A DNA stretch of 64,000 bases, taken from NCBI GenBank assembly GCA_020850455.1, contig JADZEQ010000005.1:408873-472872 (forward strand), given 5' to 3'. Under the pieces are notes generated by a model. It was given only the letters and a program-made list of their open reading frames with translations, was not told the origin of the DNA and searched no databases. Of this stretch, positions 28,320 through 36,792 are shown in pieces. A program made the position numbers and the translations under genes. Within the stretch, counting starts at the first letter, position 1, and every line of letters begins with the position of its first letter. This stretch comes from Sphingomonadaceae bacterium. GTDB lineage: Bacteria; Pseudomonadota; Alphaproteobacteria; Sphingomonadales; Sphingomonadaceae.

Positions 28320-29048
28320 CTATCCTTCAACCAATTCTGCAACAAAGTCATAGCTGTCGCCGCGATACCAGCTTTCGGTCATTTCAACCGCCCGCCCATC
28401 GGCCAGAAAACCGCGCCGTTCGATTAGTAGCCCCGGCATGCCGACATGGACGCCTAATAAGTCGGCGGTCGCCTTGTCGAACAGGACGGCGCGCAATTTT
28501 TGCAGCGCGCGCACCGGGCGATGGCCGCTCGCTTCGAGCGCGACATAGAGCGAATCGCCAACTTGTTCGATGTCGGGCAGGGCAAAGCTGGCGATGGTCG
28601 AGCGTTCGAGCGCCATCGATTCGCCATCGGCATAGCGCGCACGGACAAAGCGCAGCACATCGCTGCCCGGGCTAAGGCCGAGTGACAAGGCCTCGCTCGG
28701 CGTTACCGTGCCGGTCGAACGGCTGATCCATTTGCTCGACGGGGTGCGCCCGCGCGCAATCATATCTTCGGTAAAGCTCGACAATTTGGCGAATTGTTTT
28801 TCGACCCGCGCACGGACAAAGGTGCCCGACCCTTGGCGACGCAGCAACAGCCCCTCATCAACCAGATCATCAACCGCGCGACGTACGGTAACCCGCGACA
28901 CGCCAAAATCCTCTGCCAATTGGCGTTCGGCGGGGATGGACCGCCCCGGCTGAATCTGGCCGCTTTCGATCGCTTGCTTGAGCGCGTCGCTAACCAGTTG
29001 ATAACGCGGCCCCATATCCTCCCGCGCGGTTCGATTTGGTTCGACCAT
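28320..29048 (-). CDS. GntR/HutC-family regulator of the N-acetylglucosamine locus
   Basis: About 242 residues from ATG 29048, preceded by GGGGTG; an ATG at 29063 is possible. The N-terminal winged helix-turn-helix reads RSIPAERQLAEDFGVSRVTVRRAVDDL, VDEGLLLRRQGSGTFV. The C-terminal UTRA-type ligand domain includes SSKWISRSTGTV and GLLIERRGFLADGRAVEMTESWYRGDSYDF. It resembles NagQ/NagR-type repressors that respond to GlcNAc-6-phosphate or glucosamine-6-phosphate (inference from context). It is the first gene of the nagB-nagA operon and diverges from the receptor gene, so it probably controls both sides. Confidence 0.9.
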   Translation of the reverse strand: MVEPNRTAREDMGPRYQLVSDALKQAIESGQIQPGRSIPAERQLAEDFGVSRVTVRRAVDDLVDEGLLLRRQGSGTFVRARVEKQFAKLSSFTEDMIARGRTPSSKWISRSTGTVTPSEALSLGLSPGSDVLRFVRARYADGESMALERSTIASFALPDIEQVGDSLYVALEASGHRPVRALQKLRAVLFDKATADLLGVHVGMPGLLIERRGFLADGRAVEMTESWYRGDSYDFVAELVEG

Positions 29049-29073
29049 CCGATTGCACCCCATTGCCTGAAAA

Positions 29074-29097
29074 TTGGCAATACCATTGCATAACCAA
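29074..29097. promoter_or_regulatory. Candidate GntR operator, regulator side
   Basis: TTGG-N16-CCAA, 26 bp upstream of the GntR start, inside a wider AAATTGG/CCAATTT inverted repeat. Two ATA(A)CCA copies (29080 and 29090) lie about one helical turn apart within it. The same 24-bp TTGG-N16-CCAA layout recurs near the receptor gene in this intergenic region. The assignment to the GntR protein is inference. Confidence 0.5.
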
Positions 29098-29191
29098 TTT
29101 TGTCCACCCCATCGGCAAATTTGTTACAATTTTACGCGAAAGCGCCGCAAATTGCCGAAAATTGCGCAATGGTGCAGGAATGGGCTTGTAT

Positions 29192-29226
29192 TTGGATTGA
29201 AAATGATGATACCAACGGCATACCAA
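29192..29226. promoter_or_regulatory. Candidate GntR operator, receptor side
   Basis: A second TTGG-N16-CCAA (29192-29215) lies 45 bp before the receptor ATG. It is followed by a further ATACCAA copy at 29220, 11 bp after the one at 29209. The geometry matches the site on the regulator side, supporting shared control of the divergent nag operons. Confidence 0.5.
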
Positions 29227-29259
29227 TTATGTGGCCAATTCCTTGGGGAGGAATGAAAT

Positions 29260-31923
29260 ATGCGTCGCGCTCTTACTTTGACCACGTCGACTTTGGCGCT
29301 TTTTGCGGCTTCCAGCCCAGCATTTGCGCAAAATACGGGTGCCGAACCGGCGGCGAATCAGGATGATATCGTCGTCACCGGCTATCGCGAATCGGTTGCC
29401 CAGTCGCTCGACGTCAAACGCAACCTCGATATGATCGCCGATGTGATTTCGGCCGAAGATATTGGCCGCTTTCCTGATCGCAACGTCGCCGAAGCGCTGC
29501 AGCGTGTGCCCGGTATCGTGATCAATCGTGAATTTGGGGAAGGTGAACGTGTGTCGCTGCGTGGCACGGCGCCCAATCTAACGCGCACCACGGTCAACGG
29601 CCATGGCATTGCCACTGCCGACTGGTTCGTGCTCGACCAATTGGCCGCCACCCGCAGCTTCAACTATCTGACGCTGCCGTCGGAAATTGTCGGTCGGCTC
29701 GATGTGTATAAGAGTCCGCAAGCCGATGTGGAGGAAGGTGGCATCGGCGGGACGATCAATGTCCACACCCGCCACCCGCTCGACCTTGATGCCTTTACCA
29801 TGTCTGCATCACTGCAGGGCGTTTATTCTGAACGGCGTGACAGTTTCGATCCGCAGGCTTCGGGCTTTGTCAGCTGGCATAATGATGACCGCAGCTTTGG
29901 TGTGCTGCTCGGCGCGGTTTATCAAAAACGGCGCATCCGCCGTGATGGCGTCGAAGTGCTCGGCTATTTCACGCCGGGTGCTGCTGGAACGCCGCAGGCA
30001 CCGTCGCTGATCGGTTCGGCCTTGTTCCTGCAAGAACGCGAACGTTATGGCGGCAATATCGAACTGCAATTCCGCCCATCCGACACGTTTGAGATTGCGG
30101 TGCGTGGTCTTTATTCGGTGTTCAACGCCAATAACTTCAACCAAAATTACCTCGCCTGGACGACGCAGGCACTGGGCGGCGGTGGCACCATCACCGGCAC
30201 GACGACGGTCGATAACACTTTTGTTGCCGGCACCGTAACATCAACGCCGGGTGGCCGTGCGGTGGTGTTCGACGCCATCGACCGCTTGGCCGAAGCGCGC
30301 ACCATGGCGTGGGATGTTGATCTGAACTGGGAGGTGTCGGATCGCGGCAAATTCCATTTGCTCGCCGGTTATACCAATGCGGATGGTGATACAGATTCGC
30401 AGCCCTTTTACGAAGGGGGTGCGCCGGGCAGCTTTACCTATGATTTGCGTGGTCGCGCGCCGCAGGTGCGTTTCACCGGGGTCAATCCCAATACGCCCAA
30501 TGACCTGATATTCGACTTTGGCTCGCTCCATCGCATCACCAATGATGACAGCGAAACCTTTGTCTATGGTGATTATGAACACCAGATCGATGCCGGGCCG
30601 TTACAAGCATTGAAATTCGGCCTGAAATATACCGATCATGATCGCACAACGACCTTCCTCGCCACTACCTATGGCAGCTTCTTCCTACCCTTGTCGGCTA
30701 CCGGCTGTAATGGCGGGCCGTGCACATCGTCGAGCTTTGCCAATGGCACGACGCCGGCCGACTTTTTGCAGAACATCGCTGCGCCGGGGACTCTGACCAG
30801 CTATTTTAACATTGATCGCGAACGGCTACGGAGCATCTATTTCGGCCAACCGGCGAGCGTTCGGGCCCGCGTGCTGTTGCCGGCGGAAAACTTCACCATC
30901 AACGAACGCGCCTTTGGCGGCTATGTCATGGCGCGTCTGGGTGGTGATGATTGGAGCGGCAATATCGGTCTGCGCGTTGTGCAAACCCGTCAGCGTTCGA
31001 CGGGTAATGTCACCGGCGTGCCTGCTGGGCCGGGCGTCGTCACGGGCAATCCCTTTGGCCTCTATCTGCCGACCACTATCTCGCGCAGCTACACCGACTT
31101 TTTGCCCAGTGCCAATTTCAACTTTGACCTGAGCGATCAGCTTAAACTGCGCTTTGGCGCAGCGCGGGTGATTGCGCGGGCGGACTATACCGACCTCGTC
31201 CCGCGCGTTAGCCTGAACCCGGGCACCTTGACCGCGGATGCAGGCGACCCGTTCGTTGAGCCCTATCGTGCCAACCAGTTCGACCTCAGCCTCGAATGGT
31301 ATCCGTCGAACGATACGATTGTCGCACTGGCGTTCTATTATAAGGATATCGAATCCTATATCGTGAACCGTTTGGTGCAGCGCACCTTCCCGGTCGAAAC
31401 CGCGACGCCCAATCTGTCGCGCTGCACCGCAGCGGGTGGTGGTAACCCCAACCTCTATAACTGCATATTCGACGTCAACCAGCGGTCGAATGGCGCAGGT
31501 GGCACCAACAAGGGCGTTGAATTGCAGGTGGTGCAGCCGATCTGGGGCGGCTTTGGGGTCAATTTCAACTATACTTATTCGGACGCTGAATCCAATTCGG
31601 GTGACCCGATCCCCGGTAACTCGCGCCATGCGCTGAACCTCACCGGTTATTATGAAGATGACGCCTTCTCGGCCCGTCTGTCCTATAATTACCGGTCGAG
31701 CTTCTTCATCAACTTCGACCGCGCATCGCCGCTGAACCAAGCGTCGACCGCATCGCTCGACTCCTCGATCAGCTATAACATCAACGATCATATCACCTTG
31801 TCGTTCGATGCAATCAACCTGACTAATGAGAAGATTGAGCAATATTCGGGCACGCGCAATCGCCCGCGCGCCATTTATGACAATGGTCGCCAATTCTACT
31901 TTGGTGTGCGGGTGCGTATGTAG
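29260..31923 (+). CDS. TonB-dependent receptor for N-acetylglucosamine/chitooligosaccharides
   Basis: 887 residues with a signal peptide (TLTTSTLALFAASSPAFAQ) and a strong GGGGAGGA ribosome binding site. The plug domain has a TonB-box-like DDIVVTGYRESVAQSL and then IGRFPDRNVAEALQRVPGIVINREFGEGERVSLRG. The rest is a 22-strand-type barrel ending FYFGVRVRM. The pattern matches the sugar-type TonB-dependent receptors of Caulobacter and sphingomonads. Its substrate is inferred from the adjacent hexosaminidase, PTS and nagA genes. It is the first gene of the rightward operon. Confidence 0.9.
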   Translation: MRRALTLTTSTLALFAASSPAFAQNTGAEPAANQDDIVVTGYRESVAQSLDVKRNLDMIADVISAEDIGRFPDRNVAEALQRVPGIVINREFGEGERVSLRGTAPNLTRTTVNGHGIATADWFVLDQLAATRSFNYLTLPSEIVGRLDVYKSPQADVEEGGIGGTINVHTRHPLDLDAFTMSASLQGVYSERRDSFDPQASGFVSWHNDDRSFGVLLGAVYQKRRIRRDGVEVLGYFTPGAAGTPQAPSLIGSALFLQERERYGGNIELQFRPSDTFEIAVRGLYSVFNANNFNQNYLAWTTQALGGGGTITGTTTVDNTFVAGTVTSTPGGRAVVFDAIDRLAEARTMAWDVDLNWEVSDRGKFHLLAGYTNADGDTDSQPFYEGGAPGSFTYDLRGRAPQVRFTGVNPNTPNDLIFDFGSLHRITNDDSETFVYGDYEHQIDAGPLQALKFGLKYTDHDRTTTFLATTYGSFFLPLSATGCNGGPCTSSSFANGTTPADFLQNIAAPGTLTSYFNIDRERLRSIYFGQPASVRARVLLPAENFTINERAFGGYVMARLGGDDWSGNIGLRVVQTRQRSTGNVTGVPAGPGVVTGNPFGLYLPTTISRSYTDFLPSANFNFDLSDQLKLRFGAARVIARADYTDLVPRVSLNPGTLTADAGDPFVEPYRANQFDLSLEWYPSNDTIVALAFYYKDIESYIVNRLVQRTFPVETATPNLSRCTAAGGGNPNLYNCIFDVNQRSNGAGGTNKGVELQVVQPIWGGFGVNFNYTYSDAESNSGDPIPGNSRHALNLTGYYEDDAFSARLSYNYRSSFFINFDRASPLNQASTASLDSSISYNINDHITLSFDAINLTNEKIEQYSGTRNRPRAIYDNGRQFYFGVRVRM

Positions 31924-31940
31924 CCCATAGACGCGAACTT

Positions 31941-31991
31941 CCGCCGCTTTCCCCCTTTGGGTCGCCCGTCGGCGGGTGGGGAAAGCGGCGG
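31941..31991 (+). repeat. Perfect 14-bp inverted repeat between receptor and hexosaminidase genes
   Basis: CCGCCGCTTTCCCC (31941-31954) is matched exactly by GGGGAAAGCGGCGG (31978-31991), with further pairing possible inside (CGCCC with GGCGGG). It begins 17 bp after the receptor stop. There is no T-tract, so it is more likely a stable mRNA hairpin that protects the receptor transcript and sets lower expression downstream than a complete terminator (inference). Confidence 0.7.
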
Positions 31992-32056
31992 CAGAAATTG
32001 CGCATCAGCCGGCCGCATCGATGATAAGGGGCATGGCGAAGGGTTGGGGAATCGCC

Positions 32057-34300
32057 ATGCGTTTGTGGGCCGCTACTTTCTTTCTGGTTGCAGCATTTTT
32101 GTGTGGTGCCTCGGCGGCGTATGCGGACAGCAGCGCCGCCGTTTTCCCATCACCGCGCGCCGCCCAATGGGGCGCAGAACGGGTTGATTTTTCCGCCGGC
32201 GCGCGCATCGATCTCCGCGCGGTGCCGCGTTCGGCGCGCCCCTCTGTCGCGGCGGTGCGGCAATATCTGACCATCAGCCAATTGGCGGGGCAGGGCAGGG
32301 GGGCGTTGCCGCTCCGTTTCCGGCAGCGACCCGGCTTTGCGGCGGAGGGGTATCGGCTGACCATCGCTGCCGATGGCGCGACGGTGGAGGCGAGCGATGC
32401 CAGCGGACTATTTTATGGCGGGATCAGCTTTTGGCAGTTGTTGAGCGCGGCTAGCGACCATCGCCTTGCCAGCGGAGTGGTGGAGGATGCGCCCGCGCTC
32501 GGTTGGCGCGGCGCGATGCTCGACAGCGCGCGCCATTTCCAGTCAGCCGAATTTGTGCATCGCTTTATCGACTGGATGGCGGCGCATAAGCTCAACCGGC
32601 TGCATTGGCATCTGGTCGATGATCAGGGGTGGCGGCTGCAAATCCGCGCCTTTCCACGCCTTACCGAGATCGGGGGTGCGCGCACCCCGGCAAGCGCGGC
32701 TGGCGCGCCGTCACTCCCCGAGCATCGGGGTTTTTATACGCAGGCAGAGGTGCGGGCGATTGTCGCCTATGCCGCTGCGCGCGGCATCACCATCATCCCT
32801 GAAATTGAGCTGCCGGGTCATGCGCTTTCCGCCATTCGGGCCTATCCCGAATGGGGAATGGGAGTGGCGGTGCCGCCGGGGGTAGAATCGCACTGGGGGG
32901 TCTTCCCATGGCTCTATAACACGCGCGAACCGACTTTTGCCGCAATCGAGCGCATATTGGGCGAGGTGATGGCGCTCTTTCCCGGCCGCTACATCCATAT
33001 TGGCGGCGATGAAGCGGTGAAGGATCAATGGCGCGCCTCTACGGAGGTGCAGGCACAGATGCGCACGCTCGGCATCGCCGATGAAAATCATCTGCAGGGC
33101 TGGTTCATGGAACGCATCGCCCGCTATCTCGCGGCGCACGGGCGGCGCGCGATCGGCTGGGATGAGATTTTGGAGGGCAATGTCGGCCAATCGACGATCA
33201 TCATGTCGTGGCGCGGGGTCGATGGCGCGCTGGCCGCGGCGCGCGCGGGCAATGATGCGATATTATCGCCCGCACCGCAGCTTTATTTTGACCATGTGCA
33301 GGGGTTGGAGCGCGACGACCCGCCGGGGCGCGGCGGGGTCATCGATCTGGCGAGCGTGCTTGCCTTTGAGCCTGTGCCTGCCGGTTTGGATGCCGCGCTC
33401 AGCCACCACATTTTGGGGCTGCAAGGAAATATCTGGACCGAACATATCCGCACCGAAGCACGGGTCGCCACCATGGCTTTCCCGCGTCTTTCGGCGGTGG
33501 CAGAGGTTGGTTGGACCGGGCATGGCAGCCGCGATTTGGCGGGCTTTTTGCGTCGGCTTGCGCCGCAAATGGCGCGGCTCGCCCCCTTTGGCCTGCAGGC
33601 TGCGGATAATGTCTGGCGGGTGGATATTGCCGCGCAGCCTGTTGCGGCTGGTGCGGAAATTACGCTCACCAATCAGGCCGGACTGCCGATGCAATATTAT
33701 ATCGGCAATGGCGAAATGCGGAGTTACTCTGGCCCCTTCACCGTTGCGCTGTCCGACCAAATATCTGCGCAAACAATGCTCGATGACTTGGCCGAAGGAC
33801 GGATGGTCACGCGGCAATTCAGCGCCGCCAATATCCGCGACCGTAACAGTCGAGCGTTGACGACCTGCAGCGGCAAAGTCCCCCTGATGCTGGAGGATGA
33901 TTTTCCCGCCGACGGGCCGCGCGCCAGCATGCAGATCGACATATTGGACCCTTGCTGGATTTACGCCGATGCCGATTTGACCGGAGTGGCGCGGATTGCG
34001 ATCACCGTCGGGCAATTGCCGTTTAATTTTCAGGTCGGACGCGATCGCGACGCCATTTCCTTTCCGGCGCGGGAAAGCGCGGCGGGCGAATTCATGGTCT
34101 TTGTCGGCGGCTGTTCGGGCGAACGGATTGCGACCTTGCCGCTTGCCACTGCGGTGGCGAACCCCGGTCTGACGCGGATCGAAGCAGCGATTGCGCCGCG
34201 CAGCGGCACGACCAATTTGTGCATCAAATATAGCGCCGATGGCCCCGACCCGCTTTGGGCAATTGACAGCATATCCTTGTTGCCGGGGGCGGGGGCATGA
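32057..34300 (+). CDS. Beta-N-acetylhexosaminidase (GH20)
   Basis: About 747 residues from ATG 32057, which has GGGGA 7 nt upstream and gives a proper signal peptide (RLWAATFFLVAAFLCGASAAYA). An N-terminal GH20b-like domain is followed by the catalytic barrel with GWRGAMLDSARHFQS, HWHLVDDQGWRLQI, EIELPGHALSAI and the catalytic pair in HIGGDEAV (Asp318-Glu319). A C-terminal beta-rich extension follows from about residue 510. In the periplasm it would release GlcNAc from chitooligosaccharides. Its stop overlaps the PTS gene (ATGA). Confidence 0.93.
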   Translation: MRLWAATFFLVAAFLCGASAAYADSSAAVFPSPRAAQWGAERVDFSAGARIDLRAVPRSARPSVAAVRQYLTISQLAGQGRGALPLRFRQRPGFAAEGYRLTIAADGATVEASDASGLFYGGISFWQLLSAASDHRLASGVVEDAPALGWRGAMLDSARHFQSAEFVHRFIDWMAAHKLNRLHWHLVDDQGWRLQIRAFPRLTEIGGARTPASAAGAPSLPEHRGFYTQAEVRAIVAYAAARGITIIPEIELPGHALSAIRAYPEWGMGVAVPPGVESHWGVFPWLYNTREPTFAAIERILGEVMALFPGRYIHIGGDEAVKDQWRASTEVQAQMRTLGIADENHLQGWFMERIARYLAAHGRRAIGWDEILEGNVGQSTIIMSWRGVDGALAAARAGNDAILSPAPQLYFDHVQGLERDDPPGRGGVIDLASVLAFEPVPAGLDAALSHHILGLQGNIWTEHIRTEARVATMAFPRLSAVAEVGWTGHGSRDLAGFLRRLAPQMARLAPFGLQAADNVWRVDIAAQPVAAGAEITLTNQAGLPMQYYIGNGEMRSYSGPFTVALSDQISAQTMLDDLAEGRMVTRQFSAANIRDRNSRALTTCSGKVPLMLEDDFPADGPRASMQIDILDPCWIYADADLTGVARIAITVGQLPFNFQVGRDRDAISFPARESAAGEFMVFVGGCSGERIATLPLATAVANPGLTRIEAAIAPRSGTTNLCIKYSADGPDPLWAIDSISLLPGAGA

Positions 34301-36792
34301 GCGAAATCATCATCCATGCACCCTTTGCCGCGCTGCTGCGCCCCCTATCCAGCGTGCCTGACCCGGTCTTTGCCGAAAAAATGGTCGGGGATGGGGTGGC
34401 GCTCGAACCTTTGGGCGAGGAAGTTTTTGCGCCCTTTGCAGGGCGGGTCATGGCAGTTGCGCCGACCGGACATTCGCTGACTCTACGTGGCGAAGTGGCT
34501 GGCCGCGCTATCGATATATTGCTCCACATCGGCATCGACAGCGTGGCGATGGCGGGCGCTGGTTTTGAGCCACTGGTGGGCGAAGGTGACGTTTTTGCAG
34601 CGGGGGATCCGCTGTTACGGTTTGACCTTGACCAATTGGCCCTCGGTGCAGCGGCGACGGTAACGCCGATATTATGCACCAATAACGGCGCGATTTTGCG
34701 TCAGATCGCACCCTATGGCCGGGTCGATGCGCGCGCACCCATTTTTGCGGTTTCGTTGCCTGTCGAACGTGCCGTCAACAATAGTGCGAGTGAAAGTGCG
34801 CACCTTATCCACAACATCACTTTGCCGCACGGCATCCACGCCCGGCCCGCCGCGCGAATCACCGCGATGGTGCGCGATTTTGGTGGGCAGGTGCGTCTCA
34901 GCGTCGGGGCATCGCACGCCAATGGGGCGAGCAGCGCTGAATTGCTGGCGCTCGGCGCGCGGCATGGCGATGAATTGCATATCCGGGCGATAGGCGATGA
35001 ACCGCGCCGCTTCGTAGTTGCCCTCTCGCATCTCCTTGACCAATTGGCGACGGCGGAGGCGGCTCGGGACGAAGGGATGTCGACAGTCGCATCTGGCCCG
35101 CTCGCCAGTGCAAGCAAGCCGGGGCAGGTTGCGGGGGTGCGTGCTGCACCCGGCTTGGCGATTGGCCCCGTGTGGCGTGCCGATGCGGTGGACGCTGCGG
35201 TGCCCGAAAGCAGCGGCGATGCTCCAGCAGAGCTAAGTGCACTTGAACAGGCTCTTGCCGCGCTGCGCACCAATCTGACCAACCGCGCCGCGCGAGAGAA
35301 GGGGGCGGCGCGTGAGATATTGGAGGCGCATCTCAGCCTCACCGACGATCCGGCTTTGCACGCCGATGCGCGCGCAGCCATTTCGGTGGGTAGGAGCGCG
35401 GCCTTTGCTTGGCGCGCCGCATCGCGTGCGATGGAGAACCGTTTTGCTGCCAGTGACGTCGCACGATTGCGCGAGCGGGCGGTCGATTTGCGCGATGTCG
35501 AACGGCAATTGCTCGCCCTATTATTGGGAGATGTTGGAGCGGTCTCTACCCCGCCCAAGGGCGCGATTGTGCTGGCGGAGGATATTGCGCCATCCTTGCT
35601 GATCAACGCGCCGGCCGGGCAGTTTGGCGGTGTCGCGCTTGGTGCAGGTGGGGCGACCAGCCATGCGGCGATTTTGGCAGCCGCCAAGGGGCTGCCGATG
35701 CTCGTTGCGCTCGGCGCGGGGGTTGATGCCATAGCCGATGGGGCGCAGGTTATCCTCGATGCCGATCATGGCCTGCTCGATGGCGCGCCCGACGCGACCG
35801 CATTGTCGGCGGCGCAGGAACGCATGGCCGCGACGGCGGCGGCGGCGGCGCAGGCCCGCGCGGCGGCAGGGGCGGATTGTCAGCTTGCCTGCGGCACGCG
35901 GATCGAGGTTTTCGCCAATTTGGGCAATGTCGAGGAGGCGGCCGCCGCCCGCGCCGCTGGGGCCGAAGGCTGCGGCTTGCTGCGCAGCGAATTCCTCTTC
36001 CTCGAACGCGATACAGCGCCCGATGTCGATGCGCAGGCGGCGGCCTATGGCGCGATTGCGCGTGCGCTCGATGGGCGGCCATTGATCATCCGCACGCTCG
36101 ACGTCGGCGGGGACAAGCCGATATCCTATCTGCCCTTTGCGGCGGAGGAAAACCCGGCATTGGGTGCGCGCGGCATTCGTTTTTCGCTCGCGCGGCCCGA
36201 CCTGCTCGACACACAATTGCGCGCGATGCTGCGCGCGGTGCCCGCCGCGCAATTGCGCATCATGCTGCCGATGGTCGTCGATGTCGCCGAAGTCACCAGC
36301 GTTCGTCATAGGCTAGACGCTTTGGCGGCGGAGGAGGGGGTGGGCCAAAGGGTGCCGCTCGGCATCATGGTCGAAACGCCGGCGGCGGCGATGCTGGCGA
36401 CCGACCTTGCGGCGGAAGTTGACTTCCTGTCGATCGGCTCCAACGATTTGGCGCAATATATGTTGGCGATGGACCGCACCAATGCGGCGCTGGCGACCCG
36501 GCTCGATGCGCTTCACCCCGCCGTGCTGCGCGCCATGGCGATGGCGGCGCGCGGCGCGGCCGCGCATGGTCGCTGGTTGGGGATTTGCGGCGGGCTGGCC
36601 GCCGACCCGATTGCCGCGCCCTTGTTGGTCGGGCTGGGGTGCAGCGAATTGTCGGGCAGCATCGCCAGCATCGCCGCCATCAAGGCGGCGCTGAGCCGGG
36701 TGACGATGGATCAATGTCGTGCGCTCGCCGCAGGGGCGCTGACGCTCCACGATGCCGGGCAGGTGCGCGCGCTGCTGCAAAGGGGGATGTGA
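34297..36792 (+). CDS. Fused PTS phosphotransferase EIIA(Glc-type)-HPr-EI
   Basis: 831 residues with three modules. EIIA(Glc-like), residues 1 to about 150, has GHSLTL and the phosphorylatable His77 in DILLHIGIDS. HPr, about 170-255, has His181 in HGIHARPA. Enzyme I, about 275-831, has His456 in GGATSHAAILAAAKG, then GCGLLRSEFLF, TLDVGGDKPISYL and SIGSNDLAQYMLAMDR. It carries phosphate from PEP through EI and HPr to EIIA and on to the EIIB of the next gene. Starts and stops overlap on both sides (ATGA, TGATG), so it is a dedicated GlcNAc phosphorelay. Confidence 0.95.
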   Translation: MSEIIIHAPFAALLRPLSSVPDPVFAEKMVGDGVALEPLGEEVFAPFAGRVMAVAPTGHSLTLRGEVAGRAIDILLHIGIDSVAMAGAGFEPLVGEGDVFAAGDPLLRFDLDQLALGAAATVTPILCTNNGAILRQIAPYGRVDARAPIFAVSLPVERAVNNSASESAHLIHNITLPHGIHARPAARITAMVRDFGGQVRLSVGASHANGASSAELLALGARHGDELHIRAIGDEPRRFVVALSHLLDQLATAEAARDEGMSTVASGPLASASKPGQVAGVRAAPGLAIGPVWRADAVDAAVPESSGDAPAELSALEQALAALRTNLTNRAAREKGAAREILEAHLSLTDDPALHADARAAISVGRSAAFAWRAASRAMENRFAASDVARLRERAVDLRDVERQLLALLLGDVGAVSTPPKGAIVLAEDIAPSLLINAPAGQFGGVALGAGGATSHAAILAAAKGLPMLVALGAGVDAIADGAQVILDADHGLLDGAPDATALSAAQERMAATAAAAAQARAAAGADCQLACGTRIEVFANLGNVEEAAAARAAGAEGCGLLRSEFLFLERDTAPDVDAQAAAYGAIARALDGRPLIIRTLDVGGDKPISYLPFAAEENPALGARGIRFSLARPDLLDTQLRAMLRAVPAAQLRIMLPMVVDVAEVTSVRHRLDALAAEEGVGQRVPLGIMVETPAAAMLATDLAAEVDFLSIGSNDLAQYMLAMDRTNAALATRLDALHPAVLRAMAMAARGAAAHGRWLGICGGLAADPIAAPLLVGLGCSELSGSIASIAAIKAALSRVTMDQCRALAAGALTLHDAGQVRALLQRGM

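Noticed and set aside
30826-31893. 355-residue minus-strand ORF
   Set aside because: Shadow of the TonB-dependent receptor; no start signal or recognisable domain.
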